Source: Pontibacter liquoris
GTDB lineage: Bacteria; Bacteroidota; Bacteroidia; Cytophagales; Hymenobacteraceae
DNA: 64,000 nucleotides
Assembly (NCBI RefSeq): GCF_022758235.1
Contig: NZ_JALEBG010000001.1
Span: 806,001 to 870,000 of the forward strand
Reading direction: 5' to 3'
Part shown: piece by piece, positions 16,437-24,949 of the stretch
Layout of the letters: each line of letters begins with the position of its first letter
How positions within the stretch are numbered: the stretch's first letter is position 1
Notes under the pieces: model-generated
What the model was told of the DNA's origin: nothing
What the model saw: only the letters and a program-made list of their open reading frames with translations
The model's database searches: none
Program-made: the position numbers and the translations under genes

Positions 16437-18866
16437 TTATTCTGTCCGCAAGGCCTTCACCGGATTCGCCGAGGCAGCTTTGATGGCATGGAAGCTGATA
16501 GTGACAATGGCGATGATAAAGGCCAGGAAAGCAGCCAGCAGAAAGATGCCTGTTCCTATTGTCACACGGTAAGCATAATCTTCGAGCCAGCGGCTCATGG
16601 CATACCAGGCAATCGGCCAGGCCAGTAGGTTTGCGATCAGCACCAGCTTCAGAAAGTCGCTGGACAGCAGCGTGACGATCTTCAGGATGGAGGCGCCAAA
16701 CACTTTGCGGATACCGATCTCTTTGGTGCGCTGCACGGTAGTATAAGAGGCCAGGCCAAATAAACCCAGACAGGCTATAAAGATGGCAATGCACGAGAAC
16801 ACGGTAAATATCTGGCCTTTGCGCTGTTCTGTTTTATACATGGCGCTATACAGTTCATCCATAAAGTCGTAGCGGAAGATCTGATCCGGTGCAAACTTGT
16901 TCCACACGGATTCGATGTGCGCCAGGGCCTGCTTCGGATCGCCGCTATACCGGATGCTCACGTTCGTGTAGCTGTCGGACCGCGACATCAGGAACACCAT
17001 CGGGGCAATCTCTTGGTGCAGCGACTCGAAATGAAAGTCCTTTACCACCCCAATAATGCGGCCCCGCGTATCGCCATACTGAAATACCTGGTCCACGGCT
17101 TGCTGCGGCTCCTGCCAGCCGATCATTTTTACCGCAGTCTCATTCAGTATGAAAGCGGCAGAGTCGTCGGTGGGATGCTGGCGGCTGAAGTTTCTGCCGG
17201 CGGCCAGCTTTACTTTGTAGGTGTCGAACAGGTCCTGGTCTACATTCACATACTTGATCGTCACATCTGTTTTAGCCATACTATCGCCCTTCAGCACGCC
17301 GGCGCCCATCGAGTTGAGCAGCCTGTCGGAAGGTACCAGCAACGACTTGCCAACGCCCTGGATGGAAGATGATTTCATCAGTTCGGCTTTAAAAGCTTCA
17401 TACTGCGGCGCAAGCGAGCTGTAATAGGGGAGCACGATCAGTTTTTCCTTGTCGAAGCCCAGCGCCTTGTTCTGCATAAAGAGCAGCTGCCGGTACATCA
17501 CGCCTGTGGCAATGATCAGGGCAATGGAGATGGAGAACTGCACGATCACCAGTGCCTTGCGCATGGTGGGGTTTTTAGAGCTGTTGCTCAGGGAGCCTTT
17601 CAGCACCCGGGCCGGCTCAAAGCGCGTCAGGTACAGGGCAGGGTATAAACCAGCCAGCAACCCGATCAGCAAAGGGAGCAGCAGCACAAAGCCAAGTATA
17701 ACAGGATCACTGAACACGTGCAGGTGCAGATCCTTCTGCGCAAAGTCGTTTAGCCAAGGTAGCGAGAGCTCCGTAAGGCCCAGGCCCAGCAACGTTGCTA
17801 TAATGGCGACCACCACCGACTCCAGCAGGAACTGCTTTACTAGATCGCCTTTCAGAGCGCCCACTACTTTGCGCACGCCTACTTCTTTGGCGCGGCTCGT
17901 GGAGCGGGCGGTGCTTAGGTTGATGTAGTTGATGCAGGCAATCAGCAGAATGACCAAGGCTACTGCCGCCAGGATAAGCACCGTCGCCAGTTCACCGTTT
18001 GTTTCTTCCTCCGAGTCCAGGTGCGACTTCAGGTGGATATCGGTGAGTTTCTGCAGGTACAGGTGCGTGAACTCGGATGGTTTGCGGCCCCGGGCATGGT
18101 CGGTGCCGGCCAGTACTTTGTCCAGAAAGGCGGGCATCTGCGCCTGCAGCTTGTCTACCGGGTAATTTTCCGGTAACAGGAAATAGGTGCCGAAAGAGTT
18201 ATTGCCCCAGTTGGTCTTCAGGTTCTCCGATCCGTAAATGGTCGTGTCGTTCAGGGTAGTAAACGACATCAGGAAATCCGGATGAAAATGCGCGTTTACC
18301 GGGAAGTCCTCGTACACGCCCGCTACCTTCACGCTGAAGGCATTGTTCACGGTCAGTACCTTGCCGGATGGGTCCTGGCCGGGATAATACTTCTGCGCCA
18401 TCTTCTCGCTCAGCAGCACCGTAAACGGCTCGTCCAGCGATTTTTCGGGGTTGCCTTGCTTTACCGGAATAGTGAAGATCTTAAAGATATCCGGCTCGGC
18501 AAAGTATACATGCTCCTCGTTAAAGCGCTTTTGCGAGGTTTTGTCTTCCAGCAGCAGCGTGGAGTTGAGCGTGCGGGCCAGCGCCTGAATGTCCGGGAAC
18601 TCCTGCTTAAGCAGTGGCCCGAATGGCGGCGCCACATGCCCCAGGCTCAGGCTCACTGTGCCATCGTTCGACAAAAAATCGCGGGTAACGCGGTAAATGC
18701 GGTCTGCCTTGGTATTGTAGCGGTCGTAGCTGACCTCATCTTTCACGTACAGAAAGATGAGGATACAGGCGGCTATGCCGGCAGCAAGGCCGACAATGTT
18801 AATGGCAGCGTATACTTTGTTGCGCAGCAGGTTACGGCTGGCAGTCTTAAAGTAGTTCTGCAGCAT
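16437..18866 (-). CDS. ABC transporter permease, MacB/FtsX type (paralogue 1)
   Basis: 809 residues. It begins MLQNYFKTASRNLLRNKVYA with TM1 (GLAAGIAACILIFLYV), then a MacB-PCD domain, the first FtsX block (NYINLSTARSTSRAKEVGVRKV), a second periplasmic domain, and the last FtsX block (FGLASYTTVQRTKEIGIRKV). It is the most divergent of the three permeases. Its 5' end overlaps the end of the ABC ATPase gene by 20 bases, so this permease is the direct, co-translated partner of that ATPase. Confidence 0.93.
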   Translation of the reverse strand: MLQNYFKTASRNLLRNKVYAAINIVGLAAGIAACILIFLYVKDEVSYDRYNTKADRIYRVTRDFLSNDGTVSLSLGHVAPPFGPLLKQEFPDIQALARTLNSTLLLEDKTSQKRFNEEHVYFAEPDIFKIFTIPVKQGNPEKSLDEPFTVLLSEKMAQKYYPGQDPSGKVLTVNNAFSVKVAGVYEDFPVNAHFHPDFLMSFTTLNDTTIYGSENLKTNWGNNSFGTYFLLPENYPVDKLQAQMPAFLDKVLAGTDHARGRKPSEFTHLYLQKLTDIHLKSHLDSEEETNGELATVLILAAVALVILLIACINYINLSTARSTSRAKEVGVRKVVGALKGDLVKQFLLESVVVAIIATLLGLGLTELSLPWLNDFAQKDLHLHVFSDPVILGFVLLLPLLIGLLAGLYPALYLTRFEPARVLKGSLSNSSKNPTMRKALVIVQFSISIALIIATGVMYRQLLFMQNKALGFDKEKLIVLPYYSSLAPQYEAFKAELMKSSSIQGVGKSLLVPSDRLLNSMGAGVLKGDSMAKTDVTIKYVNVDQDLFDTYKVKLAAGRNFSRQHPTDDSAAFILNETAVKMIGWQEPQQAVDQVFQYGDTRGRIIGVVKDFHFESLHQEIAPMVFLMSRSDSYTNVSIRYSGDPKQALAHIESVWNKFAPDQIFRYDFMDELYSAMYKTEQRKGQIFTVFSCIAIFIACLGLFGLASYTTVQRTKEIGIRKVFGASILKIVTLLSSDFLKLVLIANLLAWPIAWYAMSRWLEDYAYRVTIGTGIFLLAAFLAFIIAIVTISFHAIKAASANPVKALRTE

Positions 18867-19566
18867 GACGTTTCACGTTGAGGTTCTCCGTCACGATTTG
18901 TCCATCAAATAAGTTTACAATACGGTGGGCGTACTCGGCGTCGGAAGGAGAGTGCGTTACCATCACGACCGTTGTGCCGGCCTCATTCAGTTCCGAGAGC
19001 AGTGCCATCACTTCACGGCCATGCACCGAGTCCAGGTTACCGGTCGGTTCGTCGGCCAGGATCAGGCTGGGATTTGATACGGTGGCACGGGCTATGGCCA
19101 CACGCTGCTGCTGGCCACCGGAGAGCTGCTGCGGGAAGTGGTTGCGGCGGTGCGCAATGCCCATGCGCTCCATGGCGGCTTTTGTACGCTTCTCCGTCTC
19201 CGCCTTCGACACGCCCAGGTACGCCAGGGGCAGGGCAATGTTCTCCTCCACGGTCAGTTCATCGATCAGGTTAAAGCTCTGGAATACAAAGCCCAGGTTC
19301 TCTTTGCGCAGTTTGGCGCGCTGGCGCTCGGTGGCTTTGCTGATCTCCTGGCCCAGGAAGCGGAAGTTACCGGCAGAAGGGCTGTCGAGCATGCCCAGGA
19401 TGTTGAGCAGCGTAGACTTGCCGCAGCCTGATGGGCCCATGATAGCTACAAACTCACCTTGTTTGATCTTGAGGTCCACACCAGCCAGGGCCGTGGTTTC
19501 TACCGTGTCGGTGATGTACTTCTTCTGGAGGTTCTCCGTTTCGATGATCATTTCTTCCTTGTTCAT
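18847..19566 (-). CDS. ABC transporter ATP-binding protein, MacB/LolD type
   Basis: A 239-residue cytosolic ATPase that powers the FtsX-type permeases. Visible motifs are Walker A GPSGCGKST (residues 44-52), the Q-loop in FVFQSFNLIDELTVEEN, the signature LSGGQQQRVAIARA, Walker B with D-loop LILADEPTGNLDS, and the H-loop VTHSPSDAEYA. The LTVEENIALPL stretch is typical of the MacB/LolD/FtsE subfamily. The start at 19566 is preferred, with Met6 (MIIETENLQ) as an alternative. It is the only ATPase for three permeases in the cluster and overlaps the first permease gene by 20 bases. Confidence 0.95.
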   Translation of the reverse strand: MNKEEMIIETENLQKKYITDTVETTALAGVDLKIKQGEFVAIMGPSGCGKSTLLNILGMLDSPSAGNFRFLGQEISKATERQRAKLRKENLGFVFQSFNLIDELTVEENIALPLAYLGVSKAETEKRTKAAMERMGIAHRRNHFPQQLSGGQQQRVAIARATVSNPSLILADEPTGNLDSVHGREVMALLSELNEAGTTVVMVTHSPSDAEYAHRIVNLFDGQIVTENLNVKRHAAELL

Positions 19567-19740
19567 AGTAGTATAAGTATGACGTTATGATAGTTTTATT
19601 TTGTACTAATGGGCAGGTATAATTGCTGAATTGCTAAATGGTTAATTGTCGTTTTTATACTTTAAGTGCTTGCAGAGACTTGAATGGCTTCATTGCATAT
19701 GGTTTTTTAACAATTGAACCAGTCAATTATCAGCCTTAAT

Positions 19741-20994
19741 CTACTTTAACTCCAACCGGTCAATGTCGCCGTAGTTGTCGTAGGAGGAGAGCACTACTTT
19801 TTCGCCGGGCTGCAGGCCATCCAGCACTTCGTAATAGTTAGGGTTCTGGCGGCCCAGCTTAATGGTGCGCTTGGTTGCAAAATCGCCTGACTTATCCACT
19901 ACAAAGATCCAGTTGCCGCCGGTGCTCTGGTAAAAACCGCCCCGCGGTACGAGTATGGCCAGGCCGCCATCGTTCAGGTTGAGCTTGATCTGCAGCGTCT
20001 GGCCACGGCGGATGCCCTCGGGTATGCTGCCGCCGGCAAATACCATATCTACCTGGAAGGTGTTGTTCTGCACTTCCGGAATCACTTTGGATACTTTTAC
20101 CTGGTAGGTTTTGCCATTGAAGTCGAAGGAGCCGGTCTGGTTCGGGAAAACGCGGGAGATGTAATGCTCGTCGATATTGGCTTTTACCTTGTAGCCGTTC
20201 ATGTCGTCTATCTGGCCGATGTTCTCACCCGGCGCTTTGGATTCGCCTACTTCTGCTTTCAGGGTAGAGAGCTGGCCGGTAAAAGGGGCTATTACGTACA
20301 GGTTGTTCAGCGTGCCCCGGGCCATGTTGATGTTGGCTTTCATGCGGCTGATAGACTCATCGAGCTGGCGCAGGCGCTCTTCCATCAGGCGGGTGTCCTG
20401 CTTCACAGAGCGGTCGGCGAGTTCTTTGCGTTTGCTCTGGTAGTCAAATTCATCCCGCGAGGCTTCAAATTCTTCCTGCGGGATCACTTTCTCTTTAATC
20501 AGCAGCTGGTTGCGTTTATACTTGCGGGCAATCAGGGCCAGGTTATAGCTGATCTCGGCCAGTTCGTTCTGCTTTTTAATCAGGTCCTGCTTCATCTGGA
20601 TCTCCGAGTTCTGGCGCTCGTTCATCAGGTCGTAGAGCTGGGTTTCACGCGTCATAAAGTCGATCTGCAGGGTGGTGTTGGAGAGCTTCAGGATCGTGTC
20701 GCCTTTCTGCACCATGCGGCCATCGTCGGTATAGATCTTATCCACGCGGCCACCTTCTATAATATCGAGGTAAAAGCTCTTCAGCGGTTCTACCGATCCA
20801 TCGATGGCGATGAACTCCTGGAAAACACCATCCTGCACCTGGCCCAGCGTAATGCGCTCGCTGTCTACATTCAGTTTGGAAGTATGCTCGGCAAACAGCA
20901 GGTTATAGACAATGACCACCAGCACGGTCGCGCCGGCAGCGATGAGGGCAATTTTTTTAGGCGTGTTTTTCTTTTTTTCAATTACGCGGTCCAT
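19741..20994 (-). CDS. Periplasmic adaptor (HlyD/MacA-type membrane fusion protein)
   Basis: A 417-residue adaptor bridging the inner-membrane ABC permease and the TolC-type channel. It has a short cytosolic N-terminus (MDRVIEKKKNTPKK), one TM helix (IALIAAGATVLVVIVYNLLF), a lipoyl half with GGRVDKIYTDDGRMVQKGD, and a long coiled-coil hairpin (about residues 110-215, rich in E/K/Q/R). The second lipoyl half contains APFTGQLSTLKAEVGE, and beta-barrel and membrane-proximal domains follow, ending GLQPGEKVVLSSYDNYGDIDRL. It is the first gene of the minus-strand series. A near-consensus sigma-54 promoter lies 53 bases upstream of its ATG, so it is probably under the divergently encoded activator. 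Confidence 0.93.
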   Translation of the reverse strand: MDRVIEKKKNTPKKIALIAAGATVLVVIVYNLLFAEHTSKLNVDSERITLGQVQDGVFQEFIAIDGSVEPLKSFYLDIIEGGRVDKIYTDDGRMVQKGDTILKLSNTTLQIDFMTRETQLYDLMNERQNSEIQMKQDLIKKQNELAEISYNLALIARKYKRNQLLIKEKVIPQEEFEASRDEFDYQSKRKELADRSVKQDTRLMEERLRQLDESISRMKANINMARGTLNNLYVIAPFTGQLSTLKAEVGESKAPGENIGQIDDMNGYKVKANIDEHYISRVFPNQTGSFDFNGKTYQVKVSKVIPEVQNNTFQVDMVFAGGSIPEGIRRGQTLQIKLNLNDGGLAILVPRGGFYQSTGGNWIFVVDKSGDFATKRTIKLGRQNPNYYEVLDGLQPGEKVVLSSYDNYGDIDRLELK

Positions 20995-21046
20995 AGTCTT
21001 GTAGCGGTGTAGGATATAGTCTTTTCACAGTTCTGAAAAGGGGGTT

Positions 21047-21062
21047 TCCAACAAGCGTGCCA
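21047..21062 (-). promoter_or_regulatory. Candidate sigma-54 promoter for the export genes
   Basis: On the minus strand TGGCACGCTTGTTGGA fits the -24/-12 consensus TGGCACG-N4-TTGCA in all but one position (the -12 GC reads GG), with the correct 10-base spacing between the GG and -12 dinucleotides. It would start transcription about 40 bases before the adaptor ATG at 20994. A sigma-54 activator gene lies divergently next to it. Confidence 0.6.
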
Positions 21063-21127
21063 TAGTTTGTATGTTGTTGATTATAAGCAACATGTATGTG
21101 TAAGTGGCTGGGCGAGAGAAAAGGCAT

Positions 21128-21180
21128 TGTCCGTTTCCGAACAGTCGGGTGTCTGCTACCGGACACCGGAGCAGGGACAG
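21128..21180. promoter_or_regulatory. Candidate upstream activator sites (TGTC/GACA dyads)
   Basis: Four TGTC/GACA half-sites fall within about 50 bases: TGTCCG, GGTGTC, GACACC and GGGACA. GGTGTC-N8-GACACC is a perfect dyad. TGTCCG-N4-CGAACA is a second, with one mismatch. A hairpin at 21153-21174 (CTGCT/AGCAG and CCGG/CCGG arms) overlaps them. The distance from the sigma-54 promoter (about 65-130 bases) suits an enhancer for the adjacent NtrC-type protein. Binding itself is inference. Confidence 0.45.
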
Positions 21181-21309
21181 TCGTTACCAATGCTGCAAAA
21201 AGCCCTGCTGCTTATAATCCGGAGAACCACATCCGAAGCGATCGTTTGGCTGAAACAAGAAAAAAACTGTATTTTTATAGTATACTTGTGCCTGAAACCA
21301 GCATACATC

Positions 21310-22692
21310 ATGAATAAGCTTGCCTGCAAAGTATTGATCGTAGACGATGAGGAGGATATCCTGACAGCCGGCAGGCTGCTTTTAAAGCAGCACTTTGCCA
21401 CTGTGCTGACGACTTCGGATCCGTATCGCCTGCCGGCACTATTGCAGGAGCACCAGTTCGATGTGGTGTTGCTGGATATGAACTACAGCACCGGGGCCAC
21501 CTCCAGCAAAGAGGGCTTTCACTGGCTCAAACAGATCCTGCAGCAGGACCCATCGGTGATCGTTATTTTGATGACGGCTTACGGCGACATTGAGCTGGCC
21601 GTGCGTGCCTTAAAACAAGGGGCCACTGATTTTGTGCTCAAACCCTGGCAGAACGACAAGCTGGTCGCAATACTTAAAACAGCCTGCCAGGCAAAGAGCC
21701 AGCCTGATAAACGGTCAGCCGGGAGTGCGGCGCAAGGCAACACTGTGTATCATTTTGATGATTTTATCGGCGTGTCGCCGGCCATGCAGCGCGTCTACCA
21801 GACCATCGACAAAGTAGCCGCCACCGATGCCAACGTGCTTATACTTGGCGAGAACGGCACGGGCAAAGAAGTAGCGGCCCGTGCCCTGCACCGGAAGTCT
21901 AAGCGGGCGGGCAAGGCCTTTGAGAAAGTAGACCTGGGAGCTGTAAGCGAAACGCTGTTTGAAAGCGAACTGTTCGGCCATGCCAAAGGCGCCTTTACCG
22001 ATGCCAAAGAAGACCGGATGGGGCGCATTGAGGCGGCCAACGGCGGCACCCTGTTCCTCGACGAGTTGGGCAACCTTTCGTCTGCGCTGCAGGCCAAACT
22101 GCTTACCGTGCTGCAGAGCCGGCAGGTTATCCGGCTGGGTACCAACAAGCCGCGGCCAGTCGATGTACGCCTGGTCTGTGCCACCAACATGCCGCTGTAT
22201 GAGATGGTGCGCGAAGGTACTTTCCGCCAGGATCTGCTCTACCGCATCAACACGGTGGAGATAAACCTGCCGCCCCTGCGCGAGCGGCGTGAAGATATAA
22301 AACTATTGGTGGAGCATTTTCTGCAGGTATATCGCAACAAGTATAGCCGCCCCGGGCTGCGTATCGGCCCACAAACCTTGCGCCGCCTCAGCGACTATCA
22401 CTGGCCTGGCAATATCCGCGAACTGGACCATGCCATGGAACGGGCCGTTATACTTTGCGACGGCGACGAGCTGCATCCGGACGATTTTTACCTGGCGCCG
22501 GGGGAGCAGGCACATTCGATGAAGCAAGTGCCTGTAACCGAAGCCGGCAGCGATTATACCCTGGATGCGCTGGAGAAAATGATGGTACAGAAAGCCCTGG
22601 TAAAGCATGCCGGCAACATTACGCATGCGGCCAAAGAACTGGGCATTACCCGCACAGCCCTTTATCGCAGAATTGAAAAACATGGTTTATAA
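21310..22692 (+). CDS. Sigma-54-dependent NtrC-family response regulator
   Basis: 460 residues, starting at the ATG at 21310 because the receiver begins at once (CKVLIVDDEED). In order: receiver with acidic pair D12/D13 and phospho-acceptor Asp56 (VVLLDMNYS), AAA+ domain with Walker A GENGTGKE (about residues 180-187), the L1 loop GAFTDA (about 226-231), Walker B GGTLFLDELG, an arginine-finger region, and a C-terminal Fis-type helix-turn-helix (ITHAAKELGITRTALYRRIE). It should be phosphorylated by the kinase encoded next and then activate sigma-54 RNA polymerase. The L1 loop has Asp where the canonical motif is GAFTGA. Its stop overlaps the kinase start by 11 bases. Confidence 0.94.
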   Translation: MNKLACKVLIVDDEEDILTAGRLLLKQHFATVLTTSDPYRLPALLQEHQFDVVLLDMNYSTGATSSKEGFHWLKQILQQDPSVIVILMTAYGDIELAVRALKQGATDFVLKPWQNDKLVAILKTACQAKSQPDKRSAGSAAQGNTVYHFDDFIGVSPAMQRVYQTIDKVAATDANVLILGENGTGKEVAARALHRKSKRAGKAFEKVDLGAVSETLFESELFGHAKGAFTDAKEDRMGRIEAANGGTLFLDELGNLSSALQAKLLTVLQSRQVIRLGTNKPRPVDVRLVCATNMPLYEMVREGTFRQDLLYRINTVEINLPPLRERREDIKLLVEHFLQVYRNKYSRPGLRIGPQTLRRLSDYHWPGNIRELDHAMERAVILCDGDELHPDDFYLAPGEQAHSMKQVPVTEAGSDYTLDALEKMMVQKALVKHAGNITHAAKELGITRTALYRRIEKHGL

Positions 22693-24079
22693 CGCCTTTC
22701 GGCTGAAGCTGCTGCTGCGGCTATTCGTACTGATCGGGGCCATTGTGTTGCTGCTGCTGGTGCTCTACCGCACCGACTGGTACGTAACGGCTTTCTGCCT
22801 CGGGCTGCTCGTGGTGTTTGAAGTATATGAGCTGATGCATTTTGTGGAGCGCACAAACCGCGACCTAAGCAGTTTTCTGGAAGCCATCCGCCACTCTGAC
22901 TTTACCCAACGCTTTGCAGCCAGCAAGGCAAACACCACCTACCAGGAGCTCTACAACGCTTTCAACGACATAACGGCGGCTTTTCAGCGGGTAAAATCTG
23001 AGAAGCAGGCCAACCACTTATACCTGCAGGCTATTGTGGAACATGTGGGTATCGGCTTACTCTCTTATGATGAAGAAGGGGAAGTATACCTGGTGAACCA
23101 GGTAACCAAAGAGCTGCTGCATGTGCCCCACCTGCATACCATTCGGTCCCTTGATCGGGTAAGTGAGGAGTTGGTGCAGGTCCTGGAAAACATCGGTAAC
23201 CACGAAAAGGCGCTTGTCACCATACAGCTTCGGCACGAACAGCTGCTGCTCACTTTGCACGCCACGGAACTGGTATCGCAGGGGCGAAAGCTCAAGATCG
23301 TCTCGCTGCAAAACATTCAATCGGAGCTGGAAGAGCAGGAATTGCAAACCTGGCAAAAGGTGATTCGGGTGCTGACGCATGAGATCATGAACTCCATAAC
23401 CCCGATTATTTCGCTTACCGCCACGGTGGGTGGCCTGCTGGATTCGCAGGTCATAGACCGGCAAAAGGCGGGGGAGCCGCTGGAGGAAGAAACGCTGGAG
23501 GATATGCAGGCGGGCCTGCGCATCATCGAAAAACGGAGCACCGGCATGCTGCACTTTGTTAAAAATTACCGCCGTCTGATGCGCCTGCCTACCCCCGAGC
23601 TACGGCCCGTAAAAGTGAACGAGCTGCTGCGCAATGTACGCACGCTGCTGGCGCCTGAAATGGAAACCCACCGGGTGCAGCTCTCTTTTTACCTGCCCGA
23701 CGAAAACGTGCAGCTGCTGGCCGATGCCGAGCAGCTGGAGCAGGTGCTCATTAACCTGGTAAAGAACGGCATGGAAGCCTGCCAGCATGTTGCGGATCCT
23801 TGCGTGGATGTAGTGTCCTTTGTAGATGAAAAAGATAAAACCAGGCTCCACATCAACGTAACCGACAATGGGCCCGGCATTCCGGAAGATGTGATCGACA
23901 AGATCTTTATCCCTTTTTATACGACCAAAAAACAGGGTTCCGGCATTGGACTGAGCTTATCCAAGCAGATCATGCAGCAGCACGGCGGCAGCATCCGGGT
24001 GCATAGCAAACCCGGCCAACCCACCACGTTTAGCCTGCACCTGAAGGTGATCATGAATGAAAAAATTTTGAATAACTGA
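22682..24079 (+). CDS. Membrane histidine kinase (NtrY-like)
   Basis: 465 residues, starting at the ATG that overlaps the end of the regulator gene (ATGGTTTATAA); a longer open frame from 22607 runs inside that gene and is not used. Two N-terminal TM segments (LLLRLFVLIGAIVLLLLVLY and WYVTAFCLGLLVVFEVYELM) leave almost no periplasmic loop. A PAS-like segment follows (about residues 110-200, HVGIGLLSYDEEGEVYLVN), then the H-box THEIMNSITP with His near residue 233, and the ATPase domain with N-box EQVLINLVKNGMEA, G1 DNGPGIPE and G2 GSGIGLSLS. The tiny loop suggests sensing within the membrane or through the neighbouring transporter, as in BceS-type kinases; that is inference. Confidence 0.93.
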   Translation: MVYNAFRLKLLLRLFVLIGAIVLLLLVLYRTDWYVTAFCLGLLVVFEVYELMHFVERTNRDLSSFLEAIRHSDFTQRFAASKANTTYQELYNAFNDITAAFQRVKSEKQANHLYLQAIVEHVGIGLLSYDEEGEVYLVNQVTKELLHVPHLHTIRSLDRVSEELVQVLENIGNHEKALVTIQLRHEQLLLTLHATELVSQGRKLKIVSLQNIQSELEEQELQTWQKVIRVLTHEIMNSITPIISLTATVGGLLDSQVIDRQKAGEPLEEETLEDMQAGLRIIEKRSTGMLHFVKNYRRLMRLPTPELRPVKVNELLRNVRTLLAPEMETHRVQLSFYLPDENVQLLADAEQLEQVLINLVKNGMEACQHVADPCVDVVSFVDEKDKTRLHINVTDNGPGIPEDVIDKIFIPFYTTKKQGSGIGLSLSKQIMQQHGGSIRVHSKPGQPTTFSLHLKVIMNEKILNN

Positions 24080-24338
24080 ATTCTGAATGAGTGGATGAGT
24101 GAATGCGTGAATAAATTTTGATTCAGCCATTTCTGGCACAAGCGGACGCTTACGCCAGGGAGATCCTATTATATGAAGCCCATCACTGGCTTAATTTAGA
24201 ACCCTAAACAGCTTCTAAGGGATTGCGTGACTAAGCAAATAAGAAATGTGCGGACAAATCCTTAAAAGCGGCTTTTATTATCTCTTATTCATCCCTCTCC
24301 ATTCAGTTATTCAAAATTCAATTATTCAAAATTAAAAC

Positions 24339-24647
24339 TTAAACCAGCGCTTTCTGCACCGCCTGCTTCAACACGTTGGCAGGCATAGCGCCGGATTGCC
24401 GCCATACTTGCTGGCCTTTGTGAAAGAGGATGAAGGTGGGCACACCCTGCACCCGGTACTGCGCGGCAGCCGCCTGGTTGTTATCCACGTTTATTTTGAT
24501 CACTTTTAGCTTGCCGCTATACTCGCTGGCAACCTGCTCCACTACCGGGCTCATGGATTTGCAGGGGCCGCACCAGTCGGCATAAAAGTCTACCAGCACC
24601 GGCATACCCGGGCTGTTGATGAGTTCCTGAAAAGATTTCTTTGCCAT
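24339..24647 (-). CDS. trxA: Thioredoxin
   Basis: A 102-residue cytosolic thioredoxin. The redox-active WCGPCK lies at residues 25-30 and the cis-proline in VQGVPTFILF. There is no signal peptide, so it acts on cytosolic disulfides with thioredoxin reductase. Length and motif spacing match classical thioredoxin 1. It is a stand-alone minus-strand gene facing the end of the kinase gene, separated by an AT-rich spacer with short ATTCAAAATT repeats. Confidence 0.95.
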   Translation of the reverse strand: MAKKSFQELINSPGMPVLVDFYADWCGPCKSMSPVVEQVASEYSGKLKVIKINVDNNQAAAAQYRVQGVPTFILFHKGQQVWRQSGAMPANVLKQAVQKALV

Positions 24648-24718
24648 AGTTCCGTTTAATTAAGCGCCTCTTGCATTAAGTAAATACGCACAATGACGCG
24701 ACAGGTGTTGCAAAAAGG

Positions 24719-24942
24719 CTAGTGCCGCGTTACTTCAGCTAGCAGGTGCATGTTATCCGTCTGCACGGCAGCCGGGTATTTTTCCATCGCCTCCGTTCGG
24801 CACACACTGGATTTTACGCTCTGCAAAGTAATAAAAAGCCCTTGCCAGTGTGCCTCCTTTAGTTGCTGCCTGAAGATTAGGTTGCTGAACGGGGTGATGT
24901 CCTTAAACCCGTACCGGAGGTTGATATTTCTTTGGGAACCAT
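24719..24942 (-). pseudogene. Probable frameshifted small gene (unknown function)
   Basis: Past the methyltransferase stop, the minus strand has 76 sense codons with no stop, ending HLLAEVTRH then TAG at 24719-24721. Third positions are rich in G/C, as in real genes here, and the product is protein-like (RYGFKDITPFSNLIFRQQ, later KEAHWQGLFITLQSVK). This frame has no usable start codon. In the next frame an ATG at 24942 gives MVPKEI, and one base change in length near 24926 would join it to INLRYGFKDI. The frame also runs in phase with the methyltransferase stop, but that enzyme is already of full length. I do not recognise the product. Confidence 0.45.
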
Positions 24943-24949
24943 ACCCTGG

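Noticed and set aside
21067..21309. N-terminal extension of the sigma-54 regulator by 81 codons
   Set aside because: The extension covers the promoter/enhancer region, is unlike any receiver, and the true domain starts right after the ATG at 21310.
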